Shown: positions 63,083-64,000 of the stretch, in pieces
How the letters are laid out: each line of letters starts with the position of its first letter
Numbering within the stretch: the stretch's first letter is position 1
Source: Albidovulum sediminis
Lineage (GTDB): Bacteria > Pseudomonadota > Alphaproteobacteria > Rhodobacterales > Rhodobacteraceae
DNA: 64,000 nt
Direction of reading: 5' to 3'
Assembly: GCF_025380365.1 (NCBI RefSeq)
Contig: NZ_JAOCQF010000001.1
Span: forward strand, 1,352,245-1,416,244
Translations under genes and position numbers: made by a program
The notes under the pieces: model-generated
Seen by the model: the letters and a program-made list of their open reading frames with translations, nothing else
The model's database searches: none
Told to the model about the DNA's origin: nothing

Positions 63083-63808
63083 TCATCCCGACAGGCGCCC
63101 TGCGTCATGGACAGGGCGCACCCGGATCGGGGGGGCATAGCCGCCCAGCCGCGTCGTCCTGAGGCCCAGCCGCACCGCCGATTCCGCCAGCGCGACCGCG
63201 CAGACGACCCCGTCGATCACCGGAAGCCCGTGTTCGCGCGACAGCGCCGCGGCGAAATCGGCCATGCCGGCGCAGCCCAGCACGATCGCCTCGGCCCGAT
63301 CCTCGGCGATGGCGCGCGCGACCTCGGCGCTGACGCGGCCACGCCCTTCGGACCCGGGCCGCTCCAGCTCCAGCACCGGCACGTCGGAGGCGCGGACACG
63401 GGCGCATCGCGCGGCCAGACCGTAGCGCACCAGGTTGTGTTCGAGCGCCGGCACCGAGCGGGCCAGCGTGGTCACGACCGAGAACTTGTTCGACAGCATC
63501 GAGGCGAAGTGATAGCCGGCCTCGCCGATCCCGATCACCGGCCGGTCGGTCGCGCAGCGCGCGGCGTCAAGCCCGGTATCGTCGAAGCAGGCGATCACCA
63601 CCGCGTCGAAATCGGGCGTGGTGTGGATCAGGTCCAGAACGCCCGGCACGCACATCGCCTCGTCATGGTAGCCCTCGATCGCGGCCGGCCCGGCCGCGGG
63701 ATTGACGGCGATGATCTCCGTCCCCGGGGCGGCGGCGCGGCGGGCGGCCGCGCCGATCTTCTCGGTCATGGAGGCCGTCGTATTGGGGTTGATCACCAGA
63801 AGTCGCAT
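63083..63808 (-). CDS. Asp/Glu/hydantoin racemase family protein
   Basis: 241 aa. MRLLVINPNTTASMTEKIG opening of hydantoin racemases; the two catalytic cysteines are in VIACFDDTGLDAAR and VLGCAGMADFAAA. It begins 8 bases after the LivF-type gene, so it is the last gene of a branched-chain-amino-acid-type transporter operon that may import hydantoins or related compounds (inference). Confidence 0.9.
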   Translation of the reverse strand: MRLLVINPNTTASMTEKIGAAARRAAAPGTEIIAVNPAAGPAAIEGYHDEAMCVPGVLDLIHTTPDFDAVVIACFDDTGLDAARCATDRPVIGIGEAGYHFASMLSNKFSVVTTLARSVPALEHNLVRYGLAARCARVRASDVPVLELERPGSEGRGRVSAEVARAIAEDRAEAIVLGCAGMADFAAALSREHGLPVIDGVVCAVALAESAVRLGLRTTRLGGYAPPIRVRPVHDAGRLSG

Positions 63809-63816
63809 CGCGTCAC

Positions 63817-64000
63817 CTAAAGCTCCCCGCCGAGATAGGCGGCCTTGATCCGTTCGTCCCCCATCAGCGCGCGGCTTTCGCCCGACAGCACCACCGCGCC
63901 GGTGGAAAGCGCATAGGCCCGGTCGGAGATCGACAGCGCCATGCGGCTGTTCTGCTCGACCAGGAGAACGCTCACCCCCTCGTCCCGGCTGATCGCGACG
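63817..64000 (-). CDS. ABC transporter ATP-binding protein, LivF-type (3' part only)
   Basis: Last 60 or so residues, running off the window edge: GVSVLLVEQNSRMALSISDRAYAL...SGESRALMGDERIKAAYLGGEL. The H-loop region is replaced by LVEQN, as in LivF, and the AYLGG end is diagnostic. Presumably preceded outside the window by the other Liv components. Confidence 0.92.
   Translation of the reverse strand, partial: VAISRDEGVSVLLVEQNSRMALSISDRAYALSTGAVVLSGESRALMGDERIKAAYLGGEL

Overview
The window looks like chromosomal DNA of an alphaproteobacterium of the order Rhodobacterales (Rhodobacter/Paracoccus-like). The evidence is very high GC, short intergenic gaps, a complete Rhodobacter-type gene transfer agent (GTA) structural cluster followed by cysE, pyruvate dehydrogenase with a lipoyl domain on E1-beta, a monomeric isocitrate dehydrogenase, and an rpsF-rpsR-rplI unit. 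The species is not claimed. I see no CRISPR array, insertion sequence, integrase or plasmid function.

Layout. 1-5 kb: end of a class I fructose-bisphosphate aldolase, ftsB, and pdhA-pdhB-pdhC. 5-8 kb (minus strand): cysE, plsC, cdsA and a CDP-alcohol phosphatidyltransferase. 8-23.2 kb (minus strand): the GTA cluster from terminase to tail tip, driven by a strong candidate promoter at about 23.2 kb. 23.3-30 kb: the fatty-acid cluster fabD, fabG, acpP, fabF, mltG, interrupted by a HisA-like paralogue, a small membrane protein and an oppositely oriented HExxH protein. 30-37.5 kb: cytochrome b561, ribosomal proteins S6-S18-L9, a DMT exporter, cysteine synthase, a small alarmone-hydrolase-like protein, trigger factor, tRNA-Leu and a degenerate Hint protein. 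37.4-41.2 kb: NAD(P)HX repair enzyme and glnB-glnA.

41.2-45.5 kb (minus strand) is the most interesting accessory block. It encodes a deiodinase-like redoxin, a tautomerase, two AhpD-like proteins, a glutaredoxin, a TetR regulator and an exported cysteine hydrolase. Three near-identical 16-bp palindromes (TGGAAC-N4-GTTCCA type) stand in front of the three transcription units, so it reads as a self-contained TetR regulon for thiol or electrophile chemistry. A divergent AraC regulator follows.

46.5-55.8 kb: monomeric icd with a palindromic operator over its promoter, a fumarylacetoacetate-hydrolase-family enzyme, a P-type cation ATPase, and an amino-acid-type ABC transporter with a creatininase-family hydrolase. 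55.8-62 kb: a signalling island of two LuxR-type response regulators (one with a degenerate receiver), a peptidoglycan-binding-like secreted protein, a molybdopterin-oxidoreductase-fold secreted protein, a hybrid histidine kinase split by a one-base frameshift, and a receiver-like remnant protein. 62-64 kb: galM, a hydantoin/Asp-Glu racemase and the end of a LivF-type ATPase.

All calls come from reading motifs, lengths and context. No database search was run.
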